Numbered from the stretch's first letter, positions 8,431 through 17,114 are shown. The stretch: DNA of 64,000 nucleotides from Methyloprofundus sedimenti (GCF_002072955.1 NZ_LPUF01000001.1:1262896-1326895), one strand, 5' to 3'. Notes: generated from the sequence alone by a model not told the origin. Numbers and translations are program-made.

Positions 8431-10350
8431 ATGAAACGATTTGCAGAGCTAATATTGAAAAGCCTGGCTATTAAAAAATTTTCGTTGCTTAGTGTGTTAC
8501 TGCTAATCTCAGGTTGTGCTTTGCACACTGGCGAACAAGATCCAATCGCTGTGATAGAGAGCGCTGAGGAACGCAAAGCTGGTCAGTTATTTGAGCAAGG
8601 TAATTATAGTGACGCAGCCTTGTTATATCAGCGTCTTGCACAAAAAACATCTGCGCGACAAAATATTTTACGGCTACAGGCTGCGCAGGCCTTTTTAAAA
8701 ATACCGTTGAATAATAAGGCAAAAATAACTCTTGAGTTAATTGCACCAGAAAAATTAAATAGCGGGCAGCGTAATCAATTTTATTTGATGTATGCACAAT
8801 TAAGCATAAATTCAGGCGATATTGAACGGGCTTTAGATTATTTAATGCGTATTTCTGTGCCTTCATTAAGTCGTACTCAAAAAACTGTTTATTTTAAAAT
8901 GACCGCCTTTACATATGCATTAACCGGGCAGATTGTTAAGAGTGTGCATGAAAGGATTGCATTAGATCTATACTTGTACACGGAGCAGGAGAAAGAGAGT
9001 AATAACAGTGCTATTTTAGAACTATTAAGTTTAATGCCAGAACACGTGCTGCAGGAGCAGCGTCAACAACAGCAGAAATCCATTGTTTATTCTGGATGGT
9101 TAGGTTTAGAGCAGACTAGGCGGGAATTTCCGGGTGGTACGCAACGGAAGCAAGCATTTAATGATTGGGGAGTTCGATACCCTGGACATCCAGCGCAAGT
9201 ATTAATTTCTTCTGGGTATTTTCTGGTTTCTGGTTTTCAATTGGCCAATGTGAGTGTTATAGCTGTATTATTACCAGAATCAGGTCCTTATAGTCCTTAT
9301 GCAGCAGCCTTGAAAGCAGGTTTTATCGAGGCGTATAAACGGCAAGAAAATATAGGCATGAGGCCAGATGTGCGTTTTTATGATACCCTGCAAACTGATA
9401 TTTCAGTAATATATAGAAAAGCAGTTGCAGACGGAGCGCAATTGGTTATAGGCCCGCTTAATAAAAAGTTTATTAAGGAACTGGCGGAGCGCAATGACTT
9501 TAGTGTGCCTGTAATGGCGCTCAATTATGTAGAAGGGCTGGTAAAATCTAATTTGTATCAATTTGCATTAAGTCCTATTGATGAAGTTCAGCAGGCGGTG
9601 AAGCAGGCAAGCAAAGCTGGGCATCGTAACGCAATAATTCTTGCCCCCAAAAATACTGAAGGCAAGCGCATGGAGCAGTATTTTCAGAATGCATGGGAAG
9701 TCTCGAGTGGGCATGTATTACAAATACAGCGGTTTAACCCGGGGGTGAAAGACTTTAGCTTTCCAGTGAGGGAAATGTTAGGTATTAATGAAAGTCAATA
9801 TAGATTTCAACGATTACAAAAAGTAATTGGCAATATTGAATATGAACCTAGACGAAGGCAGGATGTTGATGTGATATTTCTAGCCGCTAGTGAAAAAAAT
9901 GCGCGATTAATTAATCCGCAGTTTTATCATAATCGTGCTGGCTCTGTTGCTGTCTACGGCTTATCAAAGGTGTATCAAGGTCGTATGGATAAGAATAAGG
10001 ACATAGATCTTGAAGGTGTTACTTTCTGTACTATTCCCTGGTTATTTGATGAAACTTATCAGGGGAATTTAAGTATGTCATCTCTACAAGATATCTGGGC
10101 AAAGTTTCCAGAAAAGTATTTGAGCCTTTTTGCTTTTGGTATAGATGCATATGCAGTGGTTGCACACCTTAATGATTTGGCAACAATGCCATATTATGGT
10201 GCAACAGGTGGTTTGTTATTGAATGATCATAATCGTATTGAACGCCATTTGGCATGCGCCAAATTTAAAGGCGGGGAAGCCCTGGTAGTTGAATCAGCTG
10301 AAAAATATGATACAGAACTTCCTGCAGAAGCTATTTCGACGGTTAACTGA
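8431..10350 (+). CDS. lpoA: Penicillin-binding protein activator LpoA (outer-membrane lipoprotein)
   Basis: A 639-residue lipoprotein with lipobox LISGC (acylated Cys29). It has an N-terminal TPR-like helical domain (about 40-240) and a C-terminal periplasmic-binding-protein-like domain starting at VSVIAVLLPESGPYSPYAAALKAGF. In E. coli LpoA crosses the periplasm from the outer membrane and stimulates PBP1A. The ATG at 8431 is preferred to the GTG nine bases upstream because MKRF gives a normal charged n-region; no strong ribosome-binding site decides it. yraN begins 8 bases after the stop, so the two are probably cotranscribed. Confidence 0.93.
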   Translation: MKRFAELILKSLAIKKFSLLSVLLLISGCALHTGEQDPIAVIESAEERKAGQLFEQGNYSDAALLYQRLAQKTSARQNILRLQAAQAFLKIPLNNKAKITLELIAPEKLNSGQRNQFYLMYAQLSINSGDIERALDYLMRISVPSLSRTQKTVYFKMTAFTYALTGQIVKSVHERIALDLYLYTEQEKESNNSAILELLSLMPEHVLQEQRQQQQKSIVYSGWLGLEQTRREFPGGTQRKQAFNDWGVRYPGHPAQVLISSGYFLVSGFQLANVSVIAVLLPESGPYSPYAAALKAGFIEAYKRQENIGMRPDVRFYDTLQTDISVIYRKAVADGAQLVIGPLNKKFIKELAERNDFSVPVMALNYVEGLVKSNLYQFALSPIDEVQQAVKQASKAGHRNAIILAPKNTEGKRMEQYFQNAWEVSSGHVLQIQRFNPGVKDFSFPVREMLGINESQYRFQRLQKVIGNIEYEPRRRQDVDVIFLAASEKNARLINPQFYHNRAGSVAVYGLSKVYQGRMDKNKDIDLEGVTFCTIPWLFDETYQGNLSMSSLQDIWAKFPEKYLSLFAFGIDAYAVVAHLNDLATMPYYGATGGLLLNDHNRIERHLACAKFKGGEALVVESAEKYDTELPAEAISTVN

Positions 10351-10357
10351 TTATAGG

Positions 10358-10711
10358 ATGCAAACTAAATTTACGAATAGTATTCAGCAGGGTCGGTACT
10401 ATGAAGACCAAGCTTTAAGCTATCTTCTCGACCAAGGCCTGGAATTGGTAGCTCGAAATTACAGATGCAAATGGGGTGAGCTGGATTTGTTGATGCTAGA
10501 GCGGGGCGCGTTAATTATTGTAGAAGTGCGCTATAGAAAAAACAATCATTATGGCAGTGCTGTTGAAAGTGTGACAGCAAATAAGCAGGAGCGTATTGTC
10601 GCGGCGGCTAAACACTATATAATGACCTATAAAATAAATCAGCCGATTCGTTTTGATGTTCTAGCGATAACAGGAGATACTCAGACTGATTGGATTAAAA
10701 ACGCATTTTAA
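10358..10711 (+). CDS. yraN: YraN/UPF0102 family nuclease-fold protein
   Basis: A 117-residue protein with the UPF0102 signature: GRYYEDQALSYLLDQGLELVARNYRC, then KWGELDLLMLERGALIIVEVRYR, a PD-(D/E)xK-like core with E..D..E-V-K/R spacing. The usual EVK is EVR here, so the catalytic lysine is replaced in this position. Cellular role is unknown in most bacteria. The ATG at 10358 gives the usual family length and lies just after the lpoA stop; a longer in-frame start would overlap lpoA by about 60 bases. Confidence 0.92.
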   Translation: MQTKFTNSIQQGRYYEDQALSYLLDQGLELVARNYRCKWGELDLLMLERGALIIVEVRYRKNNHYGSAVESVTANKQERIVAAAKHYIMTYKINQPIRFDVLAITGDTQTDWIKNAF

Positions 10712-10714
10712 GCT

Positions 10715-11308
10715 ATGAGTTTGAAGAATAATATCAAGCAGCAAATCACTGAGAGTATACAGACGCAACAATTGGTTCTGGATGAGGTAAGTGAATATAT
10801 CGAGTGCGCTGCACAACAAATTGTGAATGCGCTATTGGCGGATAAAAAGATTTTAAGTTGTGGCAACGCTGCTTCAGTATCCAATGTGCAGTATTTTACT
10901 TCCATTATGATTAATCGATATGAACGTGTGCGTCCATCTTTGCCAGCAATATCATTGGTAAATGATGTGCAAATGATCACCTCAATAGCGAATACACAGC
11001 ACTATGATGATGTTTTTTCTAAACAATTGCGTGCATTAGGTCAGGCGGAGGATGTGTTATTAATCTATAGTGTGGAAGGTAGCGCTCTAAATCTAGTAAG
11101 GCTAATAAATGCTGCACATGAAAAACAAATAGCAGTGATTTTATTGGTAGGCGAAAATGAAACGACACTGCCCGCATTGCTTCATGAGGAAGACGTTTGT
11201 GTTAGTGTTCCTAGCCAGTCTGCGCAAAGAATTCATGAAGTGCACCTTTTGATTACCCATTGTTTGTGTGATTTAGTAGATAGTCAACTATTTGGTAATA
11301 CTTTTTAA
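10715..11308 (+). CDS. diaA: DiaA-like SIS-domain protein
   Basis: A 197-residue single-SIS protein related to GmhA. Position (yraN-diaA-dolP) and the C-terminus (SAQRIHEVHLLITHCLCDLVDSQLF) match DiaA, which binds DnaA and promotes initiation at oriC in E. coli. The usual GNGGSAADAQH segment reads GNAASVSNVQY, and the second loop is YSVEGSALN instead of STSGNS. Sugar-phosphate binding may therefore be weak or lost, which fits a regulatory rather than isomerase role. It starts 3 bases after the yraN stop. Confidence 0.88.
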   Translation: MSLKNNIKQQITESIQTQQLVLDEVSEYIECAAQQIVNALLADKKILSCGNAASVSNVQYFTSIMINRYERVRPSLPAISLVNDVQMITSIANTQHYDDVFSKQLRALGQAEDVLLIYSVEGSALNLVRLINAAHEKQIAVILLVGENETTLPALLHEEDVCVSVPSQSAQRIHEVHLLITHCLCDLVDSQLFGNTF

Positions 11309-11309
11309 T

Positions 11310-11900
11310 ATGAAACAAGGCTTGATATTTATTTTGATTTTTATGCTTACAGCATGTAGTAGTTTTGGGCATGGGTTGGCTGAGTTAACCGGACTTTCTT
11401 TTTTGCATGATAGGCGAGATAGTAAAGCTATAATGCTTGATGAACAAATTGAAGATAGTGCTGTTATGAATTTGCACGGACTGGATGAGATAAAAGATAA
11501 ATCACACTTTAATATTACTTCTTATAATGGTAAAGTACTCGTCACAGGTGAGGCAGAAACAGAAGATGTGCGTGAAATAATCATTGCTAATGTCAGGATT
11601 GTTTCGGGTGTAAAATTAGTTCATAACGAAATGATTGTCGGTCCGATTTCTAGTATGCAATCGCGTGGTGAAGATTCATTACTGACCATTAAGGTCAAAG
11701 ATGCTTTAGCTGAAATACAAGATAAACCAGGCTTTGACGCAACTCGGGTAAAAGTCATAACCGAAAATAAGGTAGTCTATCTGATGGGACTCGTTCATGA
11801 AGGAGAGGGGGTGACTGCAGCAGAAAAGGTACAAAATGTTGCAGGGGTGAAGAAAATTGTAACCGTTTTTGAATATATAGACTACCCCAGTAAAAAATAA
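11310..11900 (+). CDS. dolP: DolP/YraP dual BON-domain lipoprotein
   Basis: A 196-residue outer-membrane lipoprotein with lipobox MLTAC (Cys16) and two BON domains (about 45-110 and 125-195; each has the VxVxGxV-like strand pattern, e.g. KVLVTGEAET and KVVYLMGLVHEGEG). In E. coli DolP binds anionic phospholipid at division sites and supports envelope integrity. The ATG at 11310 begins one base after the diaA stop and gives a proper lipoprotein signal. It closes the lpoA-yraN-diaA-dolP operon. Confidence 0.93.
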   Translation: MKQGLIFILIFMLTACSSFGHGLAELTGLSFLHDRRDSKAIMLDEQIEDSAVMNLHGLDEIKDKSHFNITSYNGKVLVTGEAETEDVREIIIANVRIVSGVKLVHNEMIVGPISSMQSRGEDSLLTIKVKDALAEIQDKPGFDATRVKVITENKVVYLMGLVHEGEGVTAAEKVQNVAGVKKIVTVFEYIDYPSKK

Positions 11901-12102
11901 ACAAAGAAATTTGGAATGTTTCTTTACAGGCTAATTTTTTAATAGAGATTTCAATATTTATCATTAGGTAAATAGTGTGACTTACTGTTTATAAAGAAGA
12001 AGAATAAAATTATACAGTGAGAAAAAGGCTTAAGCTAAGCTTAAAAGGTGTGTGAATAGAGCGATTGGAGGTTAGTTAAAACTTTAATGCAGGCATTAGA
12101 GT

Positions 12103-12130
12103 TTGACATTAGACTGCTTTCTGTTTTAAA
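12103..12130 (+). promoter_or_regulatory. Candidate sigma-70 promoter for hps-hpi
   Basis: A consensus -35 box TTGACA (12103-12108) is followed after 16 bases by TTTAAA (12125-12130), a moderate -10. It would give a leader of about 55 bases before hps, in an otherwise gene-free 290-base gap. Spacing and position fit, but the -10 is weak. Confidence 0.45.
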
Positions 12131-12191
12131 GTTCTGTCCGCATAAAAATAAAAGTATGTAACAAAATTATAACTAAATCGGAGTACATAAC

Positions 12192-12833
12192 ATGGCAACA
12201 CCATTAATTCAAATGGCATTAGATTCACTAGATTTCGACGCAACTGTTGCACTTGCTGAGCAAGTAGCTGATTCTGTTGATATCTTCGAGATCGGTACAC
12301 CATGTATCAAACACAATGGTGTTAACTTAGTAAAAGAATTAAGAGCTAGATTTCCAAATCATTTACTTTTAGTTGACCTTAAAACAATGGATGCCGGAGA
12401 GTATGAGGCAACTCCTTTCTATGCGGCAGGTGCTGATATCTGTACGGTATTAGGTGTTTCAGGTTTAGCGACATGCACGGGTGTTATTAAAGCTGCAAAC
12501 GCACATGGCGCAGAGGCACAAATTGATTTAATTAATGTTGACGATAAAGCCGCTTGTGCAAGAGCATGTGCAGAAGCTGGCGCACAAATCGTTGGTGTGC
12601 ATACTGGTCTTGATGCACAAGCTGCTGGTCATACACCTTTCAATGACTTGGCATTAATTGCGGACCTAGGCTTAAGTGTTCGTGTTTCAGTTGCAGGTGG
12701 TATTAACCAGTCTACAGTTCAAGACGTAGTACGTGCAGGCGCAGACATTATTGTTGTTGGTGCAGCTATCTACGGTGCAGCATCTCCAGCAGAAGCGGCT
12801 CGCGAAATTCGTGAATTAGTTGACGCTGCATAA
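12192..12833 (+). CDS. hps: 3-Hexulose-6-phosphate synthase (RuMP pathway)
   Basis: A 213-residue aldolase of the orotidine-phosphate-decarboxylase superfamily that joins formaldehyde to ribulose 5-phosphate, giving hexulose 6-phosphate: the formaldehyde-fixing step of type I methanotrophs. Signature segments are QMALDSLDF at the N-terminus, the metal/substrate site DLKTMDAGEYE, and the phosphate-binding end VAGGINQSTVQDVVRAGADIIVVGAAIYGA. The length equals that of stand-alone HPS and it is not fused to the isomerase. AATCGGAGT upstream is the ribosome-binding site. hpi follows after 11 bases. Confidence 0.97.
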   Translation: MATPLIQMALDSLDFDATVALAEQVADSVDIFEIGTPCIKHNGVNLVKELRARFPNHLLLVDLKTMDAGEYEATPFYAAGADICTVLGVSGLATCTGVIKAANAHGAEAQIDLINVDDKAACARACAEAGAQIVGVHTGLDAQAAGHTPFNDLALIADLGLSVRVSVAGGINQSTVQDVVRAGADIIVVGAAIYGAASPAEAAREIRELVDAA

Positions 12834-12844
12834 GGGTTAATATT

Positions 12845-13378
12845 ATGCATCAACAACTTGTCGTAGATAAACTAACAAGCATTCTTTCAGCAACTGATGA
12901 TTCTTATGATGAAAAGTTGACGACAATGCTTGATAAAGCAAATCGTATTTTTCTTGCGGGAGCTGGTCGTTCTAAACTTGTGGGTAACTTTTTCGCCATG
13001 AGATTGGTGCACAGCGGTTACGACGTTAGTGTTGTAGGTGAAATTGTCACGCCAAGCATTAAACAAGGTGATTTATTAATCATTATTTCGGGCTCAGGTG
13101 AAACTGAACAATTGATTGCCTTTACAAAGAAAGCGAAAGGTGTTGGCGCTGATATTATGTTGATCTCAGCAAAAGGCGATTCGACTATCGGTGATTTAGC
13201 TGATGGCGTGTTCCAGATTGGTACTCCGGAGATGTATTCCAAAGTTAAGGGTATGCCAATGGGAACTGTATTTGAATTGTCAACATTATTATTTTTGGAA
13301 GCGACTATTTCCCATATCATTCATGATAAGGGTATTCCTGAAGAAATAATGAGAGAAAGACACGCTAACATGGAATAA
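12845..13378 (+). CDS. hxlB: 6-Phospho-3-hexuloisomerase (RuMP pathway)
   Basis: A 177-residue SIS-fold isomerase that converts hexulose 6-phosphate to fructose 6-phosphate. Visible motifs are FLAGAGRSKLVGNFFAMRL, GDLLIIISGSGETEQL (the SIS phosphate loop) and the C-terminal GIPEEIMRERHANME typical of PHI. It is translated directly after hps, so the toxic formaldehyde adduct is made and used by coupled enzymes. A strong terminator follows within 10 bases, ending this transcription unit. Confidence 0.97.
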   Translation: MHQQLVVDKLTSILSATDDSYDEKLTTMLDKANRIFLAGAGRSKLVGNFFAMRLVHSGYDVSVVGEIVTPSIKQGDLLIIISGSGETEQLIAFTKKAKGVGADIMLISAKGDSTIGDLADGVFQIGTPEMYSKVKGMPMGTVFELSTLLFLEATISHIIHDKGIPEEIMRERHANME

Positions 13379-13386
13379 CAAAAAAA

Positions 13387-13412
13387 CGAGTGGCAAAGCC
13401 ACTCGTTTTTTT
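13387..13412 (+). terminator. Rho-independent terminator of hps-hpi
   Basis: An 8-bp GC-rich stem CGAGTGGC / GCCACTCG with a 3-base loop, flanked by an A-run before and seven T after. Confidence 0.95.
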
Positions 13413-13432
13413 ATTGCTAGACAAAATCACAC

Positions 13433-13467
13433 AAATAGACATGAAGAAATCTCATGTCTATTTTTCG
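13433..13467 (+). terminator. Second hairpin between hpi and tkt
   Basis: A perfect 12-bp inverted repeat (AAATAGACATGA / TCATGTCTATTT, 7-base loop) followed by TTCG TTT. It lies only 20 bases beyond the first terminator and about 35 before tkt. It could be a back-up terminator, a processing site or a leader hairpin of the tkt transcript. Confidence 0.6.
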
Positions 13468-13499
13468 TTTAATAATTAAAAAAAACTCTGGAGAACAAT

Positions 13500-15485
13500 A
13501 TGTCTTCGCGTAGAGAACTTGCGAACGCCATACGCGCTTTAAGCATGGATGCTGTTCAAAAAGCAAAATCAGGTCATCCTGGTGCACCTATGGGTATGGC
13601 GGATATCGCCGAAGTATTGTGGAATGATCATTTAAAACATAACCCGACGAATCCTGAATGGGCTGATCGCGACCGTTTTGTTTTATCAAATGGTCATGGT
13701 TCAATGTTAATTTATTCGTTACTACATTTGACAGGCTATGACCTGCCTATGGATGAATTGAAAACATTCCGTCAATTACACTCAAAATGTGCGGGTCACC
13801 CTGAGTATGGATATGCACCTGGTATTGAAACAACAACAGGTCCTCTAGGCCAAGGCGTCACAAACGGAGTTGGTTTCGCAATGGCTGAGAAGCTCATGGC
13901 GAATCAATTCAATAAACCGGGTCATGACATTGTTGATCATAATACCTATGTTTTTTTGGGTGATGGATGTTTAATGGAAGGTGTTTCGCATGAGGCATGT
14001 TCATTAGCCGGTACCTGGGGCTTAGGTAAATTAATTGCTTTTTGGGATGATAACAACATCTCAATCGATGGTCATATTGATGCCTGGTATACTGATGACA
14101 CGGTTAAACGTTTTGAAGCGTATCAATGGCATGTACAATCGATAGATGGGCATGACTCAGATGCAATCAATGCGGCTATTGAAGCCGCTAAAAAAGTAAC
14201 TGATAAGCCTTCTCTAATTTGTTGTAAAACAATTATTGGTTTCGGTTCACCTAATAAGAGCGGTAGCCATGATTGTCATGGTGCGGCTTTGGGTGATGAA
14301 GAGGTTGCACTTACTCGTAAAGAGTTAGGCTGGGAGTCAGCTCCGTTTGAAATTCCTGCGGATATTTATGCAGGTTGGGATGGCAAAGAAAAAGGTAAGG
14401 CGGCTGAAAAAAGCTGGGATGCTAAATTTGCAGCCTATGCAAAAGAATTTCCAGAGTTAGCGGCAGAATTCAAACGTCGTATGGAGAAACAATTACCTGC
14501 AAACTGGAAAGCAGCAACTGATGCAATGATTGCTGATACTAACGAAAAAGCAGAATCATTAGCTTCTCGTCAAGCATCGCAAAAAATTATCGCTGCATTA
14601 GCACCTGTATTACCAGAATTCTTGGGTGGTTCTGCAGATTTAACAGGTTCAAATCTAACCAGTTGTGCAAGTTTTACGCATGTCGATGGTAAGAAACCAG
14701 GTAACTACATCTCTTATGGTGTACGTGAATTTGGTATGTACGGGATCATGAACGGTATGGCACTGCACGGTGGTTTAATGCCATTCGGTGGTACTTTTCA
14801 TATGTTCTCTGACTATGCAAAAAGCGCGTTCCGCATGGCTGCATTGATGAAAATCCGTACGGTTGCTGTTTTAACTCATGACTCTATCGGTCAAGGTGAA
14901 GACGGTCCTACTCATCAACCTATTGAAAATACATCTGCAATGCGTTACATTCCTAATATGGATGTATGGCGCCCTGCAGATTCTGTTGAAGTTGCTGTTG
15001 CCTGGACTGCGGCTGTTGAGCGTTTAGATGGCCCATCTAGCTTAGTATTAAGTCGTCAAGGTATTCCTGGTCGTAAACATGATGTTGCTGATTTTGCAGC
15101 TATGCGCAAAGGTGCATATGTGTTATCAGAAGCTAAAGGTAATGCACAGGTTATCTTAATTGCAACAGGTTCTGAAGTTGATTTGGCCGCTAAGGCTCAA
15201 GAAGCTTTGGCAGCTGAGGGAATCCATGCACGTGTTGTTTCTATGCCATCCACTAACGTGTTTGATCGTCAAGATCAAGCGTACAAAGATAGCGTCTTAA
15301 CTCCAGGCGTTAAACGTGTTGCAATTGAAGCGGGTGTAACTGACTTCTGGCGTAAATATGTTGGCCTGGAAGGTGGTGTTGTTGGTATCGATACATTTGG
15401 TGAATCTGCACCAGGTGGGGTATTGATGGAATACTTCGGCTTTACAGTTGAAAACGTTGTTAAGACTGTAAAAGAAGTTTTATAA
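13500..15485 (+). CDS. tkt: Transketolase
   Basis: A 661-residue thiamine-diphosphate enzyme moving two-carbon units between pentose and hexose phosphates; in the RuMP cycle it regenerates ribulose 5-phosphate. Visible features: [19 protein letters not shown] at the N-terminus, the ThDP motif [18 protein letters not shown] ... [11 protein letters not shown], and the catalytic segment [17 protein letters not shown] with [23 protein letters not shown] ribosome-binding site precedes the ATG. It is the first gene of the unit tkt-(two repeat-motif genes), between terminators. Confidence 0.98.
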   Translation: MSSRRELANAIRALSMDAVQKAKSGHPGAPMGMADIAEVLWNDHLKHNPTNPEWADRDRFVLSNGHGSMLIYSLLHLTGYDLPMDELKTFRQLHSKCAGHPEYGYAPGIETTTGPLGQGVTNGVGFAMAEKLMANQFNKPGHDIVDHNTYVFLGDGCLMEGVSHEACSLAGTWGLGKLIAFWDDNNISIDGHIDAWYTDDTVKRFEAYQWHVQSIDGHDSDAINAAIEAAKKVTDKPSLICCKTIIGFGSPNKSGSHDCHGAALGDEEVALTRKELGWESAPFEIPADIYAGWDGKEKGKAAEKSWDAKFAAYAKEFPELAAEFKRRMEKQLPANWKAATDAMIADTNEKAESLASRQASQKIIAALAPVLPEFLGGSADLTGSNLTSCASFTHVDGKKPGNYISYGVREFGMYGIMNGMALHGGLMPFGGTFHMFSDYAKSAFRMAALMKIRTVAVLTHDSIGQGEDGPTHQPIENTSAMRYIPNMDVWRPADSVEVAVAWTAAVERLDGPSSLVLSRQGIPGRKHDVADFAAMRKGAYVLSEAKGNAQVILIATGSEVDLAAKAQEALAAEGIHARVVSMPSTNVFDRQDQAYKDSVLTPGVKRVAIEAGVTDFWRKYVGLEGGVVGIDTFGESAPGGVLMEYFGFTVENVVKTVKEVL

Positions 15486-15525
15486 TCTAAATACGTATTG
15501 AAGTAGTTTTACCTCATTTACGAAT

Positions 15526-15557
15526 AGCCACTGATTAGTTATACTTGATCAGTGGCT
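15526..15557 (+). terminator. Hairpin after tkt
   Basis: A 10-bp stem AGCCACTGAT / ATCAGTGGCT with a 12-base loop between tkt and the following gene. It lacks a clean T-run, so it may attenuate rather than end transcription. Confidence 0.55.
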
Positions 15558-15590
15558 TGATTCGTTTCTTACTACCTATAGGTGAATTGC

Positions 15591-16292
15591 GTGAAAAAAA
15601 ATAATATAAAGAAAGGCATATTTACTGCCTTGTTACTTGCCAGTCCTTTCGTGACGGCAGGTACTCAATATCCGGCAGCTGATTTTCAACCCAAGGTTGT
15701 CTATCAAGATGAAAGTTATCAACATCAAAGTTCTGAATCATCTAACGCTACCAGTAATTCTTCAAGTAGTGAAAAATCAAAAGCAGATGCAAATTATCCT
15801 GCAGCGACTTTTCAACCTGAAGTGTTATATATCGATAAAGATTACAAGCATAATGCTGGATCAATACCAAGTAAATCGGTTCCACTAAAAAAGTCTACCG
15901 AAAAAGTGGCTTATGCTGCAGAAGAAAATAAGGCGGTAGCAGAGGAATCATCAATGAATCCATTGTTTGCTATTGTTGTCTTGGGCGTTGCTTTTTTCCT
16001 TTATAGTAAACAATCCAAAGGGACTGCTAAACCTAAAAAAACTGTTGTATCAAGAAGACAGACTCATTCAGGAAATTTTCGTAATGCTAATGGTGACAGT
16101 GGCGTAGCTAAATACTTGCAGAATAAGGTACCCAAACTTTCTAGTGTTGATAAATATTTACAAGCAAACCAGTCTGCACCTAAATCAGGCGTTGCAAAAT
16201 ACGTTGCAAGAAGAGTTGTAGCCGCAAAACAAGCAGCTTCTGAAAAAGTAACTGGTGTAGAAAAATACATGCGCAACCAAAATCGGGGATAA
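15591..16292 (+). CDS. Membrane-anchored protein with four GVxKY motifs (unknown family)
   Basis: Not recognised. The 233-residue product has a signal peptide (about 1-23, ending VTA). Its extracytoplasmic part carries two copies of YPAAxFQPxVxYxDxxYxH (27-45, 69-87) around a Ser-rich linker. A single membrane helix (123-140) is followed by a strongly basic stretch (SKQSKGTAKPKK), implying a cytoplasmic tail. The tail holds four motifs: SGVAKYL 170, SSVDKYL 184, SGVAKYV 199, TGVEKYM 221. The next gene, 5 bases on, encodes a soluble protein with eight such motifs and a similar VAKYxAxxxVAxKQA end. I infer a membrane-tethered member of a multivalent pair. The GTG at 15591 is chosen because AGGTGA lies at the right distance upstream. 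Confidence 0.75.
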   Translation: MKKNNIKKGIFTALLLASPFVTAGTQYPAADFQPKVVYQDESYQHQSSESSNATSNSSSSEKSKADANYPAATFQPEVLYIDKDYKHNAGSIPSKSVPLKKSTEKVAYAAEENKAVAEESSMNPLFAIVVLGVAFFLYSKQSKGTAKPKKTVVSRRQTHSGNFRNANGDSGVAKYLQNKVPKLSSVDKYLQANQSAPKSGVAKYVARRVVAAKQAASEKVTGVEKYMRNQNRG

Positions 16293-16297
16293 TTAAT

Positions 16298-16957
16298 ATG
16301 GGATTTTTATCAGGTATTTTTTCCAGCAAACAAACTAGACAAGATATCTATCGTGATGATTTAGAAGAATCATCAAATGAAGGATTAACTAGTGTAGCTA
16401 AATATATACAAACTCAAACCAGTAAACCTGTTGAGCATGGTAGCTATTCGAAAAAGTTAAGTGGCGTTGGTGAGTATATAAATACTCATAATGCTAGATC
16501 GGTAGAACTTACTAGAGCTGAAAAGGACGTGATAAATGCCCGCATTAATGAGACGATAGAACTAAGAAAAATAGAGGAGAGCTTGATGAGTGCAGAAAAT
16601 GAAAAATTAAGTGGTGTGGCTAGGTATGTTGAGAGTCAGGCACAAGCCATAAGAGAGGCTCAAGAAGCAGCTGGAACTGTAACCGGTGTTGCAAAATATG
16701 TATCAAATTTAATTGAAAATAAACCTGTTATTACTGGTGTTTCAAGATATTTGTTTAATCGTGTTGATGCGCAGGTAAGTAGTGTTGATAGATATGTGAT
16801 TAATAAGTCTCTAGCGGATAAAAATAAGCCAGTGAAGGTCATTATTCCACCGTCAAGTGTGACGAGATATTTAGAAAGCAGACCTACAATGTTGACTAGC
16901 AGTGTTGCAAAGTATATTGCAAAACAAATAGTTGCAGGAAAACAGGCAGTTGCCTAA
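16298..16957 (+). CDS. Soluble protein with eight [ST][GS]VxxY motifs (unknown family)
   Basis: Not recognised. The 219-residue product has no signal peptide or membrane helix. The motif occurs at residues 31 (TSVAKYI), 55 (SGVGEYI), 105 (SGVARYV), 129 (TGVAKYV), 146 (TGVSRYL), 161 (SSVDRYV), 186 (SSVTRYL) and 201 (SSVAKYI), separated by irregular 7-44-residue linkers, one of them a charged helix-like stretch (70-103). Irregular spacing argues against a solenoid fold and for separate short binding sites, as in scaffold proteins such as CsoS2 or EPYC1; that comparison is by analogy only. The C-terminus parallels the upstream protein. Position in the RuMP cluster suggests partner enzymes such as Tkt, Tal, Hps or Hpi, untested. 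Confidence 0.75.
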   Translation: MGFLSGIFSSKQTRQDIYRDDLEESSNEGLTSVAKYIQTQTSKPVEHGSYSKKLSGVGEYINTHNARSVELTRAEKDVINARINETIELRKIEESLMSAENEKLSGVARYVESQAQAIREAQEAAGTVTGVAKYVSNLIENKPVITGVSRYLFNRVDAQVSSVDRYVINKSLADKNKPVKVIIPPSSVTRYLESRPTMLTSSVAKYIAKQIVAGKQAVA

Positions 16958-16961
16958 TTAG

Positions 16962-16990
16962 TTTATCCTGTAAGTTCCTTACAGGATAAA
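16962..16990 (+). terminator. Terminator after the repeat-motif genes
   Basis: A perfect 13-bp stem TTTATCCTGTAAG / CTTACAGGATAAA with a TTC loop, immediately after the second repeat-motif gene. The T-run is short (TTGCTTT). Confidence 0.8.
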
Positions 16991-17004
16991 TTGCTTTGTA
17001 TAAA

Positions 17005-17032
17005 TTACTTTCGGCTACCAGGCCGAAAGTAA
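17005..17032. repeat. Second hairpin in the pre-tal region
   Basis: A perfect 11-bp inverted repeat TTACTTTCGGC / GCCGAAAGTAA with a 6-base loop. No T-run follows on the plus strand. It lies 14 bases after the previous hairpin. Confidence 0.7.
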
Positions 17033-17068
17033 CAAATACAATGTATAGCTTTATCTCATGCCATATTA

Positions 17069-17114
17069 AAATCTGTTTTCCTTAATTTCGTCGTATATTA
17101 AGGAAAACAGATTT
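17069..17114. repeat. Third, 18-bp hairpin in the pre-tal region
   Basis: A perfect 18-bp inverted repeat starting AAATCTGTTTTCCTTAAT with a 10-base loop. It is the longest perfect stem I found in the window. Three such hairpins occupy half of the 370-base gap before tal; the rest shows no gene. A TTGACT-N16-TACAAT pair at 17284-17311 is a possible tal promoter but would leave a very short leader. Confidence 0.75.
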
